A stretch of DNA of 64,000 bases from NCBI GenBank assembly GCA_005884005.1, contig VAWI01000002.1:1-64000 (forward strand), read 5' to 3'. A model generated the notes under the pieces. The model searched no databases. It worked only from the letters and a program-made list of their open reading frames with translations, and was not told where the DNA came from. Source of the DNA: Actinomycetota bacterium. GTDB taxonomy: Bacteria; Actinomycetota; Thermoleophilia; Gaiellales; Gaiellaceae. Positions 31,343 through 40,870 of this stretch are shown here, one piece after another (within the stretch, counting starts at the first letter, position 1; the number at the start of each line of letters is the position of its first letter). The position numbers and the translations under genes were made by a program.

Positions 31343-32401
31343 TTGAGCGAATCGCTCGTGCGACTCGGGTGGACGCCCGAGCGCGAAATCGAGTTCGAGC
31401 AGTACCGGGAGGACGGACTCTTGCCCGCGCGCGTGGCGGTCGAACACCGCAGCGCCTATGTCCTCTACGGCGAGCAAGGCGAGCTCCGCGCCGAGCTGGC
31501 GGGGCGGCTTCGCCATGAGGAGATCTGGCCCGCGGTCGGTGACTGGGTTGCGGTCCGACACCCCGCCACAATCGCGGCGCTGCTTCCACGGCGGACGGTC
31601 TTCTCGCGTAAGGAGCCGTGGCTCGCAGCCAAGGAGCAAGTGCTCGCAGCGAATGCGGACAGCGTCTTCGTGACCGCCGCACTGACACCGACGGACTTCA
31701 AGCCCCGCCGCTTGGAGCGGTACCTGGCGACAGCCTGGGAGAGCGGTGCTCAGCCGGCGATCGTGCTGACGAAGACCGATCTCTGCGACGACGTCAGCGC
31801 CGCCGTGCTCGCGGTCGAAGCGATCGCCTTCGGCGTCCCGATCCATGCCGTCAACGGCCTCACCGGCGAAGGGGTCGACGCGCTGTCGCCCTACCTCGGC
31901 GGAAATCGCACCGTCGCGCTGCTCGGCTCTTCCGGCGTCGGCAAGTCGACGATCGTTAACCACTTGGCGGGCGGCACCGTGATGCCGGTCGCCGAGATCG
32001 GAGAGGATGGGCGAGGACGACACACGACGCGCCACCGCGAGCTGCTGCCGCTGCCGGGAGGCGGGCTCGTGCTCGACACGCCGGGCCTGCGCGAGCTGCA
32101 GCTCTGGGACGTTTCGGACGGGCTCGAGCAAACGTTCGAGGACGTAGCCTCGCTGGCCGCGACCTGCCGTTTCGGCGACTGCTTGCACGAAAGCGAGCCC
32201 GGCTGCGCAGTCCGCGAGGCACTGCGGAACGGAGTCTTGCCGCGCGAGCGCTTCGACAGCTGGCGCAAACTGCAGCGCGAGCTCGGCCGGCTCGAGCGGC
32301 GTCTCGACGCGCGTGCCCGCTCCGAGCACGCGCACCAGATCAGAAAGGAAGCGCGGCAGCGCAGGCGAACGCAGCGGCCGCCGCGCGGTCGCGCCCGCTA
32401 A
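31343..32401 (+). CDS. rsgA: ribosome small-subunit GTPase RsgA (EngC/YjeQ)
   Basis: The 352-residue protein has an OB-fold N-terminus and a circularly permuted GTPase: G4 (VLTKTDL), G5-like (VNGLTGEG), then G1 P-loop (LLGSSGVGKSTIVNHL), G2 (GRGRHTTRHRELLPL) and G3 (DTPGLRELQLW). The C-terminal zinc-binding region reads CRFGDCLHESEPGC. RsgA checks maturation of the 30S subunit. The start is TTG with GAGAGGAG upstream. It overlaps the convergent oxygenase gene by four bases. Confidence 0.95.
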   Translation: MSESLVRLGWTPEREIEFEQYREDGLLPARVAVEHRSAYVLYGEQGELRAELAGRLRHEEIWPAVGDWVAVRHPATIAALLPRRTVFSRKEPWLAAKEQVLAANADSVFVTAALTPTDFKPRRLERYLATAWESGAQPAIVLTKTDLCDDVSAAVLAVEAIAFGVPIHAVNGLTGEGVDALSPYLGGNRTVALLGSSGVGKSTIVNHLAGGTVMPVAEIGEDGRGRHTTRHRELLPLPGGGLVLDTPGLRELQLWDVSDGLEQTFEDVASLAATCRFGDCLHESEPGCAVREALRNGVLPRERFDSWRKLQRELGRLERRLDARARSEHAHQIRKEARQRRRTQRPPRGRAR

Positions 32402-33438
32402 GCGACAGCCGCCTGCACGCGCTGCTGGAAGTCGGCGATCAGTCGCTCGCTCTCGGGCATCAGGCGCCCGCGCTCGATCAGGCCCGTCGCGACGCCACGC
32501 TGGACGTTCTCGACGAGCACCTTGTCCTCTGCCCCGACTTGGCCGTCGAACTCGAGCAGCTCGGAGATCCAGGCGGCATCGGCATCGGGGCCGAAGAAGT
32601 AGTCGAGGAATCGCTCCGTACGCTCCGGCCCCGCAGGCAGAACCGGGCCGATCGAGAAGTTCATCCGCCCGGGAAAGATGTTGATCATCGTGTTCGGCCA
32701 GAGGAAATGGAACTGGCTGCGCGTCACCTCGCCTACCGTGTCGAGGCCGGTGCCGTTCTCGCGGACGGGCCCAAACTGGCTGGAGAACGAGTCTCCGAGC
32801 GCAAGCTCGTAGACGTCGGGAGAGACGTCGACAACGGCACTGAAGCCCGGGTGGGCGACCGCGCAGTGGTAGCACTCGAGGAAGTTCTCGGCGACGAGCT
32901 TCCAGTTCGCCTCGACGGACGACTCGGCCCGGGCGTGGTGCCGCAGCTCCGCGACTACGACGCCGGCAGCCGCGACGAGCTCGGGCAGGCCGCCGAGGAC
33001 TTCCGCGAGCGGCAGGACCTCCGGGTCGGGGTTGGCGAAGAGGAACGGGCCCCACGCCCCCACCGAAGCCGGCCGCAGCGAGATGCCCTCGCAGTCGAAG
33101 CCGGGCTCGCGATCGGAGCGCGGCGCCGCCTTCAGCGCGCCGTCAAGGCCATACGTCCAGGCGTGGTAGGGGCACTGCAGCGTCTCGCGGGCTGCCGCTC
33201 CGGCGGCCAGGACGGAGCCGCGGTGGCGGCAGACGTTCAGAAAAGCCCGCAAGGTGCCGTCGCGGTCGCGGGTGATGACGACCGGAATGTCCCCGACGCG
33301 CCCCGCGACGTATCCCGGGCCGTCGCCGAGCTGGTCCTTATGGCCAATGTACTGCCACGCCCGGGCGAAGATCCGCCCGCGCTCGAGCGCCGGAAGCGCG
33401 GGATCCGAATAAGCCGACCATGAGAGCGCCTCGGGCAT
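32398..33438 (-). CDS. Rieske aromatic-ring-hydroxylating oxygenase, large subunit
   Basis: The 346-residue protein has a Rieske [2Fe-2S] motif (CRHRGS...CPYHAW, residues about 70-93) and the mononuclear-iron region NWKLVAENFLECYHCAVAHPGFS with the two histidines. Such subunits activate oxygen for ring or side-chain hydroxylation or N-demethylation. No reductase or ferredoxin partner gene is adjacent. The substrate is unknown; similarity in wording is to the choline/carnitine/glycine-betaine-like branch as much as to ring dioxygenases. Confidence 0.88.
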   Translation of the reverse strand: MPEALSWSAYSDPALPALERGRIFARAWQYIGHKDQLGDGPGYVAGRVGDIPVVITRDRDGTLRAFLNVCRHRGSVLAAGAAARETLQCPYHAWTYGLDGALKAAPRSDREPGFDCEGISLRPASVGAWGPFLFANPDPEVLPLAEVLGGLPELVAAAGVVVAELRHHARAESSVEANWKLVAENFLECYHCAVAHPGFSAVVDVSPDVYELALGDSFSSQFGPVRENGTGLDTVGEVTRSQFHFLWPNTMINIFPGRMNFSIGPVLPAGPERTERFLDYFFGPDADAAWISELLEFDGQVGAEDKVLVENVQRGVATGLIERGRLMPESERLIADFQQRVQAAVA

Positions 33439-33652
33439 GGCGAACAGCTTATGCCGGAGCTAAATTTTCAGCGATCGCCGGCTGGGTGCTTCTCCGGCAG
33501 ATGCCTTCTCGGGCCTCCGAACGCCCGTTTTACCTTTCGAAATCCGAATAACCCCTCGACCGAGGGGCGCAGGCCGGGCGGCGGCGGCCGATCCAGACAG
33601 CAACGCGCATAGAAAGGAGATTGGACGCCTGGCGGCCGGCGTCACCCCGCCC
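33439..33652 (+). promoter_or_regulatory. upstream region of the 973-residue secreted protein
   Basis: The 214-base gap is locally A/T-richer than its surroundings. It contains a CCCCTCG/CGAGGGG palindrome at about 33551-33567 and an AAAGGAG at 33613-33619 that lies more than 30 bases before the ATG of the next gene. The true translation signal of that gene is therefore unclear. Confidence 0.35.
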
Positions 33653-36574
33653 ATGGCCGCCAAGCTCACCACTCTTTCGGCGCTCGTCGCCGCCGCAATC
33701 GCACTCGCGACAGCCGCTCCCGCACACGCTGTCGACAACACGCCGCTCCCCGCCCCGACACCGCTGTCTCCGACGACGGGAGCCGTCGTCGACTCCGTGC
33801 CGCCTTTCGCCTGGTCGCCGGTTTCGGTGGCCGACCACTACGAGTTTCAACTGGCCGCCGACGCAGGGTTCAACTCGCCCGTCCTCGGCCGTGGCTCAGA
33901 CGACTTCACGACGCAGAACGCGCGCGCAACGCTGCTGAAGACGATCCCGAACGGGACGTACTACTGGCGCGTCCGCGCCATCGGCTCGACCGGATCCGTC
34001 TCGGCCTGGACGGCAGGGCGCTCGTTCCGCAAGGCGTGGACGGCTGCCGCCGCGCTGCAGTCGCCGGCCGGCGGAGCAGGGCTCTCGTTCGGGACCGACC
34101 CGCTCAAGCTCGGCTGGTCGGCAGTGCCCGGCGCCGCGAACTACCTGGTTTCGGTCGCGACCGACCCATCCCTGGGCTCACTTGCTTTTCACACGGCGGA
34201 CGATCCGACCGGAACTCCTAAGGTGCAGGCGAACTCGCTCGCGATTTCGGTCGCGCTCGCGACCGGCACTTATTACTGGGGCGTGATCCCGGTCGACGCG
34301 GAGGGCAACCGCGGCGCCGCCTCCCAGGTCGCGTCGTTCTCCTGGGCCTGGCCGTCGACGACGACGCCAACCGTCACCGATCTCGATCCCACCGACCCCG
34401 AGGTCTTCGATCCGAAGTTCTCGTGGAACCCCGTCGCGGGCGCCGCGCGTTACGAGGTCGAGATCAACTCGTCGTCCGACTTTGCACTCGGCTCGAAGGT
34501 GTGCTGCTCGGGCACCACGATCGCGACCTCGCTGTCGCCCACCTCGCCGATGAAGGACAACGTCTACTACTGGCGCGTGCGGGCGTTCGATCCCGACGGC
34601 AACGCTGGCGTCTGGAACTACGGCCCCTCGTTTACGAAGACCTTCGACAAGACCGCGCCGGCAGGACCGGTCACCGGCACCGCGATCAAGAACCTCCATA
34701 TGCGGGACAACGCCAGCGACGACACCCTGACAGCGGACACGGACCACGACCTCTCGAACGGCTTCCAGACAAAAGCGCCGATCGTCAACTGGAACCCCGT
34801 CCCCGGTGCGTCGAGCTACGAGGTGCAAATCGCGGAATGGAACGGGACCACGTGCACGCCGGTCAAGATGACAGTGACGACATCGGTTCCGGCCTGGACG
34901 CCGCTCGGCGCCCCGGCTACGAACCCCGCCGGCTCCCGCTTCCCCACCCCCGCCTACGATCTGACCCCGATCGTCCCGGGGAAATCGTATTGCGTGCGCG
35001 TCAGTGCTCGGGCCGACCGCGTCGGCTTCGACGAAGTGTTCGGCGATCCGACGTATCTCAAGAACGGCAACACCGACGAAGGCTCTCCCAATCCGCAGGC
35101 GCCTGCATTCAACTGGACGGCCTATCCGAGCGGCGGGGTCGCCGGCTGCAGCTTCTTCTACCTCTGCTCGCCCGACTACGGGGCCCCGCAGACCGGCAGT
35201 ATCTCGCCCGGCACGCCGCTGTTTACATGGAGCGCCTTGAACGGGGCCCAGAGCTACTTCGTGGTCGTCTCGAAGGACCAGAACTTCAGCAACATCGTCG
35301 ACGAGGGCTTCACGAACATCCCGGCGTACGCGCCGCGCAACTTCTTCAACCCGACGACGTACCCCGACGAGACGACCAGTTACTACTGGGCGGTGCTGCC
35401 GGCCCACGACCTGGTCGGCACCGATGCCTTCCTCGACGTCGCACACTCGAACTACGACAACTTCCAAAAACAATCGACGCCGCCGGCTCTCCTGGCGCCC
35501 GCGTCCGGAACCGCTTTCTTCGACCAGCCGACGTTCAGATGGTCGCCGGTGCTCGGAGCCCGGAAGTACGAGTTCCAGGTCGCCCAGGATCCGAGCTTCG
35601 GAAGCCCGATCGACGACATCACGACCGACGCGACCGCTTATTCGAGCAACACGACCTATCCGGCCGACACGATTCTCTACTGGCGTGTCCGCGCCTCGGA
35701 CGAGAACGGAATCGGTCTGACCTGGTCGGCAACCGGCACGTTCCAGAAAACGCTGGCGGCGCCGGTCCCGAGCTCGACGAATCCAACTGCAGGCGAGTAC
35801 CTGCCGGTCTGGACCTGGGGCTCGGCCAACGGGGCGGTCTCGTACGACCTCGCGATCGACCAGCCTGACGGGACGACGCGGAACTTCACGGACTTCCGGA
35901 TGCCGGCAACCTCGTTCCAGAAGCTGACTGGAACGGGCGTCTTCCACTGGCGCGTCCGGGCCGAGTACCCGAAGCAGGGGTACGGCACGACGCCTGGCCC
36001 GTGGTCAGTGTCATCGCCCTTCACCCGTTCGATCGGAGAGCCGGGCGGCTTGCATACCGACGCTTCGCCCGATCACCTGCTCCTCTCGTGGAGCCCGAAG
36101 CTCGGCGTCAAGGAGTACAAGCTGCAGGTCTCCGGCCGGCCCGATTTCGCGTTGACTGTCGAGGACGTCACGACCGACAACACGGCCTACGCGCCCAAGC
36201 TCTCGGACGTGGCCTACCTGAGCGGCAACCAGCTGTACTGGCGGGTAGCCGGCGTCGACGCAGACGGGAACGTCGGCGACTTCTCGCCGGCGCAGTCGCT
36301 CAGCTTGCTGCCGCGCATGAAGGTGACCGTCAAGGGCAGGCTGCGCAAGCGGCGCCGCACGAACGTCAGCATTACGGTCAAGAACGGAAGCGGAACCTGG
36401 ATGCAGGGCGTGAACGTGCGCGTCGTCGGCGCCGGCGTCAAGGCTCAGACCCGCAAGACGAGCATGTGGGGCGTCGCGCGCTTCACGCTTCGACCGACCA
36501 AGCGGGGGCGTGTCCTCTTCACGGCCAAGAAGTCCGGCTTCCAGTCGGCCGGAATCACCCTGCGCGTGCGGTAG
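33653..36574 (+). CDS. large secreted protein with fibronectin-III-like repeats
   Basis: The 973-residue protein has a signal peptide (LTTLSALVAAAIALATAAPAHA) and about eight repeats of roughly 90-110 residues with the pattern P-x-F-x-W-x-P-V-x-G-A-x-x-Y-E-(V/F)-Q-(I/V)-A followed by T-Y-Y-W-R-V-R-A, typical of FnIII-like carbohydrate or adhesion modules. The last ~90 residues form a separate, basic Ig-like domain (KVTVKGRLRKRRRTNVSIT). It is likely an exported matrix or adhesion protein. No enzyme domain or anchor is seen. The ATG lacks a close ribosome-binding site. Confidence 0.8.
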   Translation: MAAKLTTLSALVAAAIALATAAPAHAVDNTPLPAPTPLSPTTGAVVDSVPPFAWSPVSVADHYEFQLAADAGFNSPVLGRGSDDFTTQNARATLLKTIPNGTYYWRVRAIGSTGSVSAWTAGRSFRKAWTAAAALQSPAGGAGLSFGTDPLKLGWSAVPGAANYLVSVATDPSLGSLAFHTADDPTGTPKVQANSLAISVALATGTYYWGVIPVDAEGNRGAASQVASFSWAWPSTTTPTVTDLDPTDPEVFDPKFSWNPVAGAARYEVEINSSSDFALGSKVCCSGTTIATSLSPTSPMKDNVYYWRVRAFDPDGNAGVWNYGPSFTKTFDKTAPAGPVTGTAIKNLHMRDNASDDTLTADTDHDLSNGFQTKAPIVNWNPVPGASSYEVQIAEWNGTTCTPVKMTVTTSVPAWTPLGAPATNPAGSRFPTPAYDLTPIVPGKSYCVRVSARADRVGFDEVFGDPTYLKNGNTDEGSPNPQAPAFNWTAYPSGGVAGCSFFYLCSPDYGAPQTGSISPGTPLFTWSALNGAQSYFVVVSKDQNFSNIVDEGFTNIPAYAPRNFFNPTTYPDETTSYYWAVLPAHDLVGTDAFLDVAHSNYDNFQKQSTPPALLAPASGTAFFDQPTFRWSPVLGARKYEFQVAQDPSFGSPIDDITTDATAYSSNTTYPADTILYWRVRASDENGIGLTWSATGTFQKTLAAPVPSSTNPTAGEYLPVWTWGSANGAVSYDLAIDQPDGTTRNFTDFRMPATSFQKLTGTGVFHWRVRAEYPKQGYGTTPGPWSVSSPFTRSIGEPGGLHTDASPDHLLLSWSPKLGVKEYKLQVSGRPDFALTVEDVTTDNTAYAPKLSDVAYLSGNQLYWRVAGVDADGNVGDFSPAQSLSLLPRMKVTVKGRLRKRRRTNVSITVKNGSGTWMQGVNVRVVGAGVKAQTRKTSMWGVARFTLRPTKRGRVLFTAKKSGFQSAGITLRVR

Positions 36575-36632
36575 GAGGTTTTTCGCGGCCCGCTCGGTCG
36601 CGTTACTCCTACCGCCCACGCATGGATCCCCC

Positions 36633-37295
36633 CTAAAGCCCGTTCCCGCCGAACCCAGGACCAGGCGGCGGGCTTCCGCGAAAGCCGTTGCGCAGCCCGA
36701 AATGCGGTGCGGTGCCGTTGACGAAGTCGGTGATGTGCGACTTGAGACCGGCCAGGATCGAGTCCGCCTGCGATTGCGTCAGCCGGCCGGCTGCGACGGC
36801 CGCGTTGAGCTTGGTCTTGGCCGCATCGACGAGGCCCTGGACGAGGCCGTCCACCGACTTGCCCTGTGCCTTGGCGACGTCGGCGAGGGACTTGCCGCTC
36901 TCGAGCTTGGTGCGCAGCTGGGCGTCGGTCAGGCCGAGGTAGCTCGCCGCGGCGCCGAGGCCGCCGAACGGCGCGCCTTCGTGGAAGCCGCGGCCCGGCC
37001 CGCCGAACAGCGGCATGTCGCCGGACTCGATCCGCTGCTTGAGCTCGTCTCCTTGGGCCTTCGTGAACCGGCCGGCGGCGACAGCCTCGTCGACGCGGTT
37101 CTCGAGCGCCTTCTTCAGCGCAGCGCTGAGCGCGCTCGGCTCGACGCCGAGCTGCTTGGCCGCGTCGTTCAGCACCGCTTGGTTCTCCTGCTGGGGCGAG
37201 CCGAGCTGCTTCGCCGCGTATGCGGCGCCGCCCCCGGCGACCGCGAGGCCGGCGACGGCCCCTGCGACCAGTCTGGGTCTGAACCTGCTGCTCAT
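36633..37295 (-). CDS. exported alpha-helical protein of unknown function
   Basis: The 220-residue protein has a signal/anchor helix (LVAGAVAGLAVAGGGAAYAA), two related helical repeats (LGVEPSALSAALKKALENRVDEAVAAGRFTKAQ and DAQLRTKLESGKSLADVAKAQGKSV...NAAVAAGRLTQSQAD) and a Gly/Pro-rich tail. This pattern is common in uncharacterised actinobacterial secreted proteins. The ATG at 37295 follows GAAAGGAG at good spacing. Four 11-bp-phased repeats upstream suggest control by an OmpR-type response regulator. Confidence 0.7.
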   Translation of the reverse strand: MSSRFRPRLVAGAVAGLAVAGGGAAYAAKQLGSPQQENQAVLNDAAKQLGVEPSALSAALKKALENRVDEAVAAGRFTKAQGDELKQRIESGDMPLFGGPGRGFHEGAPFGGLGAAASYLGLTDAQLRTKLESGKSLADVAKAQGKSVDGLVQGLVDAAKTKLNAAVAAGRLTQSQADSILAGLKSHITDFVNGTAPHFGLRNGFRGSPPPGPGFGGNGL

Positions 37296-37343
37296 CGGAA
37301 GCTCCTTTCGTGGGTTGCCCACGTCCGACCCAACCACCCGGGC

Positions 37344-37382
37344 GTGAGAGCCGGCTGAGAGCCCGATAAGAGGCGACTAAGA
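37344..37382 (-). promoter_or_regulatory. four 11-bp-phased direct repeats, candidate OmpR-type operator
   Basis: TGAGAG (37344), TGAGAG (37355), TAAGAG (37366) and TAAGAA (37377) repeat every 11 bp exactly; on the minus strand this reads TCTTA, TCTTA, TCTCA, TCTCA. They lie 50-90 bp upstream of the exported helical protein gene. One-helical-turn direct repeats are the usual target of OmpR/PhoB-family dimers. The same phased motif occurs at 52628-52643 and 53558-53597. Confidence 0.6.
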
Positions 37383-37493
37383 ATCTCGCGGGCGAGCGTT
37401 TTTCGCGCTGGGACGACGAGCAACGGTTCAGCCCCGCTCGAAGGGCCTCAACGCCGAGCGTCCAAATTGCGACATTTTTGTGTCAGGGACCTC

Positions 37494-37522
37494 TTGTGCC
37501 GGAGCCCGAGGCCACCTAGATT
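37494..37522 (+). promoter_or_regulatory. promoter of candidate small RNA
   Basis: TTGTGC (37494-37499), a 17-bp spacer and TAGATT (37517-37522) are well matched to a housekeeping promoter. The start is expected near 37529 and no ribosome-binding site or convincing coding frame follows before a strong terminator. Confidence 0.6.
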
Positions 37523-37528
37523 CCCTCG

Positions 37529-37668
37529 CGCGCCGAGCACGGAGCGCAAGTAGGACGAAGCCGAGCTCGAGGGCCGTAGGCGGAAGCCGAAGGTCAACGA
37601 GAACGGTGGACGAAAGCGAGACCGACTCGGCGAACAAAGGAGCGCCTCCGGGCGCTCCTTTGTTTTTC
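37529..37668 (+). ncRNA. candidate ~140-nt structured small RNA
   Basis: The region between a good promoter and a perfect terminator encodes no convincing protein. The predicted RNA is purine-rich with several possible short helices: GCCGAG with CTCGGC as a long-range closing pair, GGC-GGAA-GCC as a GNRA-type hairpin, and GGTC with GACC. It ends in an 11-bp terminator stem. I match it to no known RNA class with confidence. It lies between the exported helical protein gene and the disaccharide phosphorylase operon. Confidence 0.55.
37636..37668 (+). terminator. strong intrinsic terminator
   Basis: AAAGGAGCGCC and GGGCGCTCCTTT form an 11-bp stem around a short TCC loop, followed by GTTTTT. It ends the candidate small RNA and lies 29 bases before the next gene. 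Confidence 0.85.
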
Positions 37669-37696
37669 CGTTCTGGAATCCACTACGGTCTCTCCC

Positions 37697-38458
37697 GTGC
37701 TCGACGAGGCCCAGCGACTTGGCTTGCCGAGCCGGACTCGCGCCTGCCTGTTCGACCTCGACGGGGTTCTGACCCAGACCGCTCGGGTGCACGCGGCGGC
37801 GTGGAAGGAGATGTTCGACGCATTCTTGCGCGAGCGGGCGGCCCGCACTGGCGAGCCGTTCGTGTCCTTCGACCCGGTTGCGGACTACACCGAGTACGTG
37901 GACGGCAAGCCTCGCTACGACGGCGTCCGCTCGTTCCTCGCCTCGCGCGGGATCAACCTGCCCGAGGGCGACCCGAGTGACCCACCGTCGGCCGAGACGG
38001 TCTGCGGCCTCGGAAACCGCAAGAACGAGCTCGTCCTCGCCCTGCTGAAACGCGACGGCGTGCAGGTCTACGAGGGGTCGATCCGCTACGTCCGCGCCGT
38101 CCGCGACGCGGGCCTCCACCGGGCGGTCGTCTCCGCGAGCGCGAATTGCCGCGACGTCCTGGAAGCTGCCGGGATCGAGGATCTGTTCGAAGTGCGAATC
38201 GACGGAATCGTCGTCGAGCAGAGACACCTGCGAGGGAAGCCGGCGCCCGACACGTTCCTCGCGGCGGCGGAGGAGCTCGGCGTCGGGGCGGCGGAGGCAG
38301 CTGTCTTCGAGGATGCGCTGGCAGGAGTCGAGGCCGGGCGCGCCGGGCGGTTCGGGTACGTCGTCGGGGTCGACCGCGCGGGGCAGCGCCAGGCGCTGCT
38401 GGAACACGGGGCCGACATCGTGGTCACCGACCTGGCTGAGCTGATGGAGCAAAAGTGA
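37697..38458 (+). CDS. beta-phosphoglucomutase-family HAD phosphatase/mutase
   Basis: The 253-residue HAD enzyme has the nucleophile motif [18 protein letters not shown], motif II ([16 protein letters not shown]) and motifs III/IV ([17 protein letters not shown]...[16 protein letters not shown]). This pattern matches beta-phosphoglucomutase, which turns beta-glucose-1-phosphate into glucose-6-phosphate. Its partner is the GH65 phosphorylase that starts at the overlapping GTGA, a classic pairing. Start is GTG; a TACGGT -10 seven bases upstream suggests a leaderless transcript. Confidence 0.9.
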   Translation: MLDEAQRLGLPSRTRACLFDLDGVLTQTARVHAAAWKEMFDAFLRERAARTGEPFVSFDPVADYTEYVDGKPRYDGVRSFLASRGINLPEGDPSDPPSAETVCGLGNRKNELVLALLKRDGVQVYEGSIRYVRAVRDAGLHRAVVSASANCRDVLEAAGIEDLFEVRIDGIVVEQRHLRGKPAPDTFLAAAEELGVGAAEAAVFEDALAGVEAGRAGRFGYVVGVDRAGQRQALLEHGADIVVTDLAELMEQK

Positions 38459-40863
38459 TCACGCACCCCGCCTTCGCGGTCGAGCCATGGAGCGTCCGCG
38501 AGACGCACCTCGACCTGAACGTGCTCGCGCAGACCGAATCCGTGTTCGCGCTCTCGAACGGGCATATCGGCCTCCGCGCGAACCTCGACGAGGGCGAGCC
38601 CTTCGGGATCCCGGGGACCTACCTGAACTCATTCTACGAGGTGCGGCCTCTCCCCTACGCGGAGGCCGGCTACGGCTTCCCCGAATCCGGCCAGACGGTC
38701 TTGAACGTCACCAACGGGAAGATCATCCGCCTGCTCGTCGACGACGAGCCGTTCGATGTGCGTTACGGCCGCCTGCTGGCGCACGAGCGCGTGCTCGACC
38801 TCCGCGACGGAGTCCTGCGACGGCACGTCGAGTGGGAGTCGCCGGCGGGCACGACCGTCCGGGTCGACTCGACGCGGCTCGTCTCCTTCGTCCACCGCTC
38901 GGCCGCGGCGATCCTCTACGAGGTCGAGCCGGTCAATTCGCCGCTGCGCGTAGCCATCCAGTCAGAGCTGATCGCGAATGAGCCGGCGCCGCCGACCTCG
39001 AACGATCCGCGGACGGCCGCGATACTCGAGTCCCCTCTGGAGTCAGAGGACTTCTCGGACCGCGATGCCAGGGTCGTACTCCTGCACTCGACCAGGCGCA
39101 GCAAGCTCCTGATGGCGGCGGCTATGGACCACGTCGTCGACGGTCCCGAGGAAACGTTCTTGGCCGCCGAGAGCGAGCAGGACGTCGGCCGGGTGACGAT
39201 CGCCACCGACCTAGCCGTGGGCGAACGGCTGACGATGGTCAAGTTCCTGTCCTACGGCTGGTCGAGCCAGCGGTCGCTGGCGGCGATCCGGGACCAGGTG
39301 ATCGCCGCGGTCGCAAAGGCCAAGTACGCGGGCTGGGACAACCTCCTCGATGGCCAGCGGGCGTACCTCGAGGACTTCTGGTCGGCTGCCGATGTCGAGC
39401 TCGAGGGAGACACCGAGCTCCAGCAGGCCGTCCGGTTCGCGCTCTTTCACACGCTGCAGGCCGGCGCGCGGGCCGAGCAGCGAGCGATCCCCGCGAAGGG
39501 GTTGACTGGGCCCGGCTACGACGGCCACACCTTCTGGGACACGGAGCGCTTCGTCCTCCCGGTGCTCACTTACACGGCCCCGGACTCGACCCGGGATGCG
39601 CTCCTCTGGCGCCATTCCACGCTCGACCTGGCCCGCGACCGCGCGCGGCAGCTTGGTCTGAAGGGAGCAGCGTTTCCCTGGCGGACGATCCGCGGCCAGG
39701 AATGCTCCGGCTACTGGCCGGCCGGGACTGCGGCCTTTCACATCAGCGCCAATGTCGCCGACGCGGTTGTGCGCTACCAGGCCGCCGTCGAGGACGAGGT
39801 CTTCGAGCTCGAGGCAGGGTTGGAGGTGCTCGTCGAGATCGCGCGGCTATGGCTTTCGCTCGGCCACCACGACGCGGAGGGCCGCTTTCGCATCGACGGG
39901 GTCACGGGTCCGGACGAATACAGCGCGATCGCCGACAACAACGTCTTCACGAATTTGCTCGCGCAGCGAAACCTGCTCGCCGCCGCCGACGCGGTCGCCC
40001 GCCACCCCGACGAAGCGGCCGACTTCGAAGCCGAGCTCGAGGAAGCTGCGGCCTGGCGGGACGCAGCCCGCGACATGGTCATTCCCTGGGACGAGGCCCT
40101 CGGCGTCCACCCGCAGTCCGAGGGCTTCACGAAGCATCAGCTCTGGGACTTCGCCAACACGAAGCCCGACCAGTACCCGCTGCTCCTACACTTCCCCTAC
40201 TTCGACCTCTACCGCAAGCAGGTCGTCAAGCAGGCCGACCTCGTGCTCGCACTGCACTGGCGGGGCGATGCCTTCACCGACGAGGAGAAAGCCAGGGACT
40301 TCGCCTACTACGAGCCGCTGACCGTTCGGGACTCGTCCCTGTCAGCCTGCACGCAGGCGATCGTGGCCGCCGAGGTCGGGCATCTCGAGCTCGCCTACGA
40401 CTACTTCGGCGAGGCCGCGCTGATGGACCTGCACGATCTCGAGCACAACACCCGCGACGGCGTCCACATCGCCTCGCTCGCCGGCGCCTGGCTTGCCGCG
40501 GTCGCCGGCCTCGGCGGCATGCGCGATCACGACGGCTTCCTCAGCTTCGCCCCGAAGCTTCCACCCCGGCTCGAGCGGCTCGCCTTCGGGCTCCGCTTCC
40601 GCGGCCGGCTGCTGAAGGTCGAGGCGACGAAGGGCGAGGCGACGTACACGCTGGCCGAAGGGAAGCCGCTCGAGGTCTCGCACTACGGCGACCGGATCAG
40701 GGTCTCGAGGCAAAAGTCCGTCACTCAGCCGATCCTGCCAACGGTTCCCCCGGAGCCAGCGCCGATCCAGCCGCCCGGGCGAGAACCGATGGTCCGCCAG
40801 CCGGAGGCGAAGCGGCGGCGACGCAGAGGCCGGAGGGGCGGGACGACGCGCATTCCTTCGTAA
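38455..40863 (+). CDS. glycoside hydrolase family 65 disaccharide phosphorylase
   Basis: The 802-residue protein has the GH65 N-terminal beta-sandwich ([30 protein letters not shown]) and the catalytic (alpha/alpha)6 barrel with [16 protein letters not shown] and [15 protein letters not shown], where Glu is the general acid. These enzymes phosphorolyse alpha-linked disaccharides such as maltose, trehalose or kojibiose and release beta-glucose-1-phosphate. The adjacent beta-phosphoglucomutase uses that product. The C-terminal ~40 residues are a Pro/Arg-rich extension outside the family. Which disaccharide is used cannot be told. Confidence 0.92.
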   Translation: MITHPAFAVEPWSVRETHLDLNVLAQTESVFALSNGHIGLRANLDEGEPFGIPGTYLNSFYEVRPLPYAEAGYGFPESGQTVLNVTNGKIIRLLVDDEPFDVRYGRLLAHERVLDLRDGVLRRHVEWESPAGTTVRVDSTRLVSFVHRSAAAILYEVEPVNSPLRVAIQSELIANEPAPPTSNDPRTAAILESPLESEDFSDRDARVVLLHSTRRSKLLMAAAMDHVVDGPEETFLAAESEQDVGRVTIATDLAVGERLTMVKFLSYGWSSQRSLAAIRDQVIAAVAKAKYAGWDNLLDGQRAYLEDFWSAADVELEGDTELQQAVRFALFHTLQAGARAEQRAIPAKGLTGPGYDGHTFWDTERFVLPVLTYTAPDSTRDALLWRHSTLDLARDRARQLGLKGAAFPWRTIRGQECSGYWPAGTAAFHISANVADAVVRYQAAVEDEVFELEAGLEVLVEIARLWLSLGHHDAEGRFRIDGVTGPDEYSAIADNNVFTNLLAQRNLLAAADAVARHPDEAADFEAELEEAAAWRDAARDMVIPWDEALGVHPQSEGFTKHQLWDFANTKPDQYPLLLHFPYFDLYRKQVVKQADLVLALHWRGDAFTDEEKARDFAYYEPLTVRDSSLSACTQAIVAAEVGHLELAYDYFGEAALMDLHDLEHNTRDGVHIASLAGAWLAAVAGLGGMRDHDGFLSFAPKLPPRLERLAFGLRFRGRLLKVEATKGEATYTLAEGKPLEVSHYGDRIRVSRQKSVTQPILPTVPPEPAPIQPPGREPMVRQPEAKRRRRRGRRGGTTRIPS

Positions 40864-40870
40864 GCGACTG

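Noticed and set aside
34178-35947. 589-codon open frame opposite the FnIII-like secreted protein
   Set aside because: Antisense shadow of a repeat protein; no start signal or domain.
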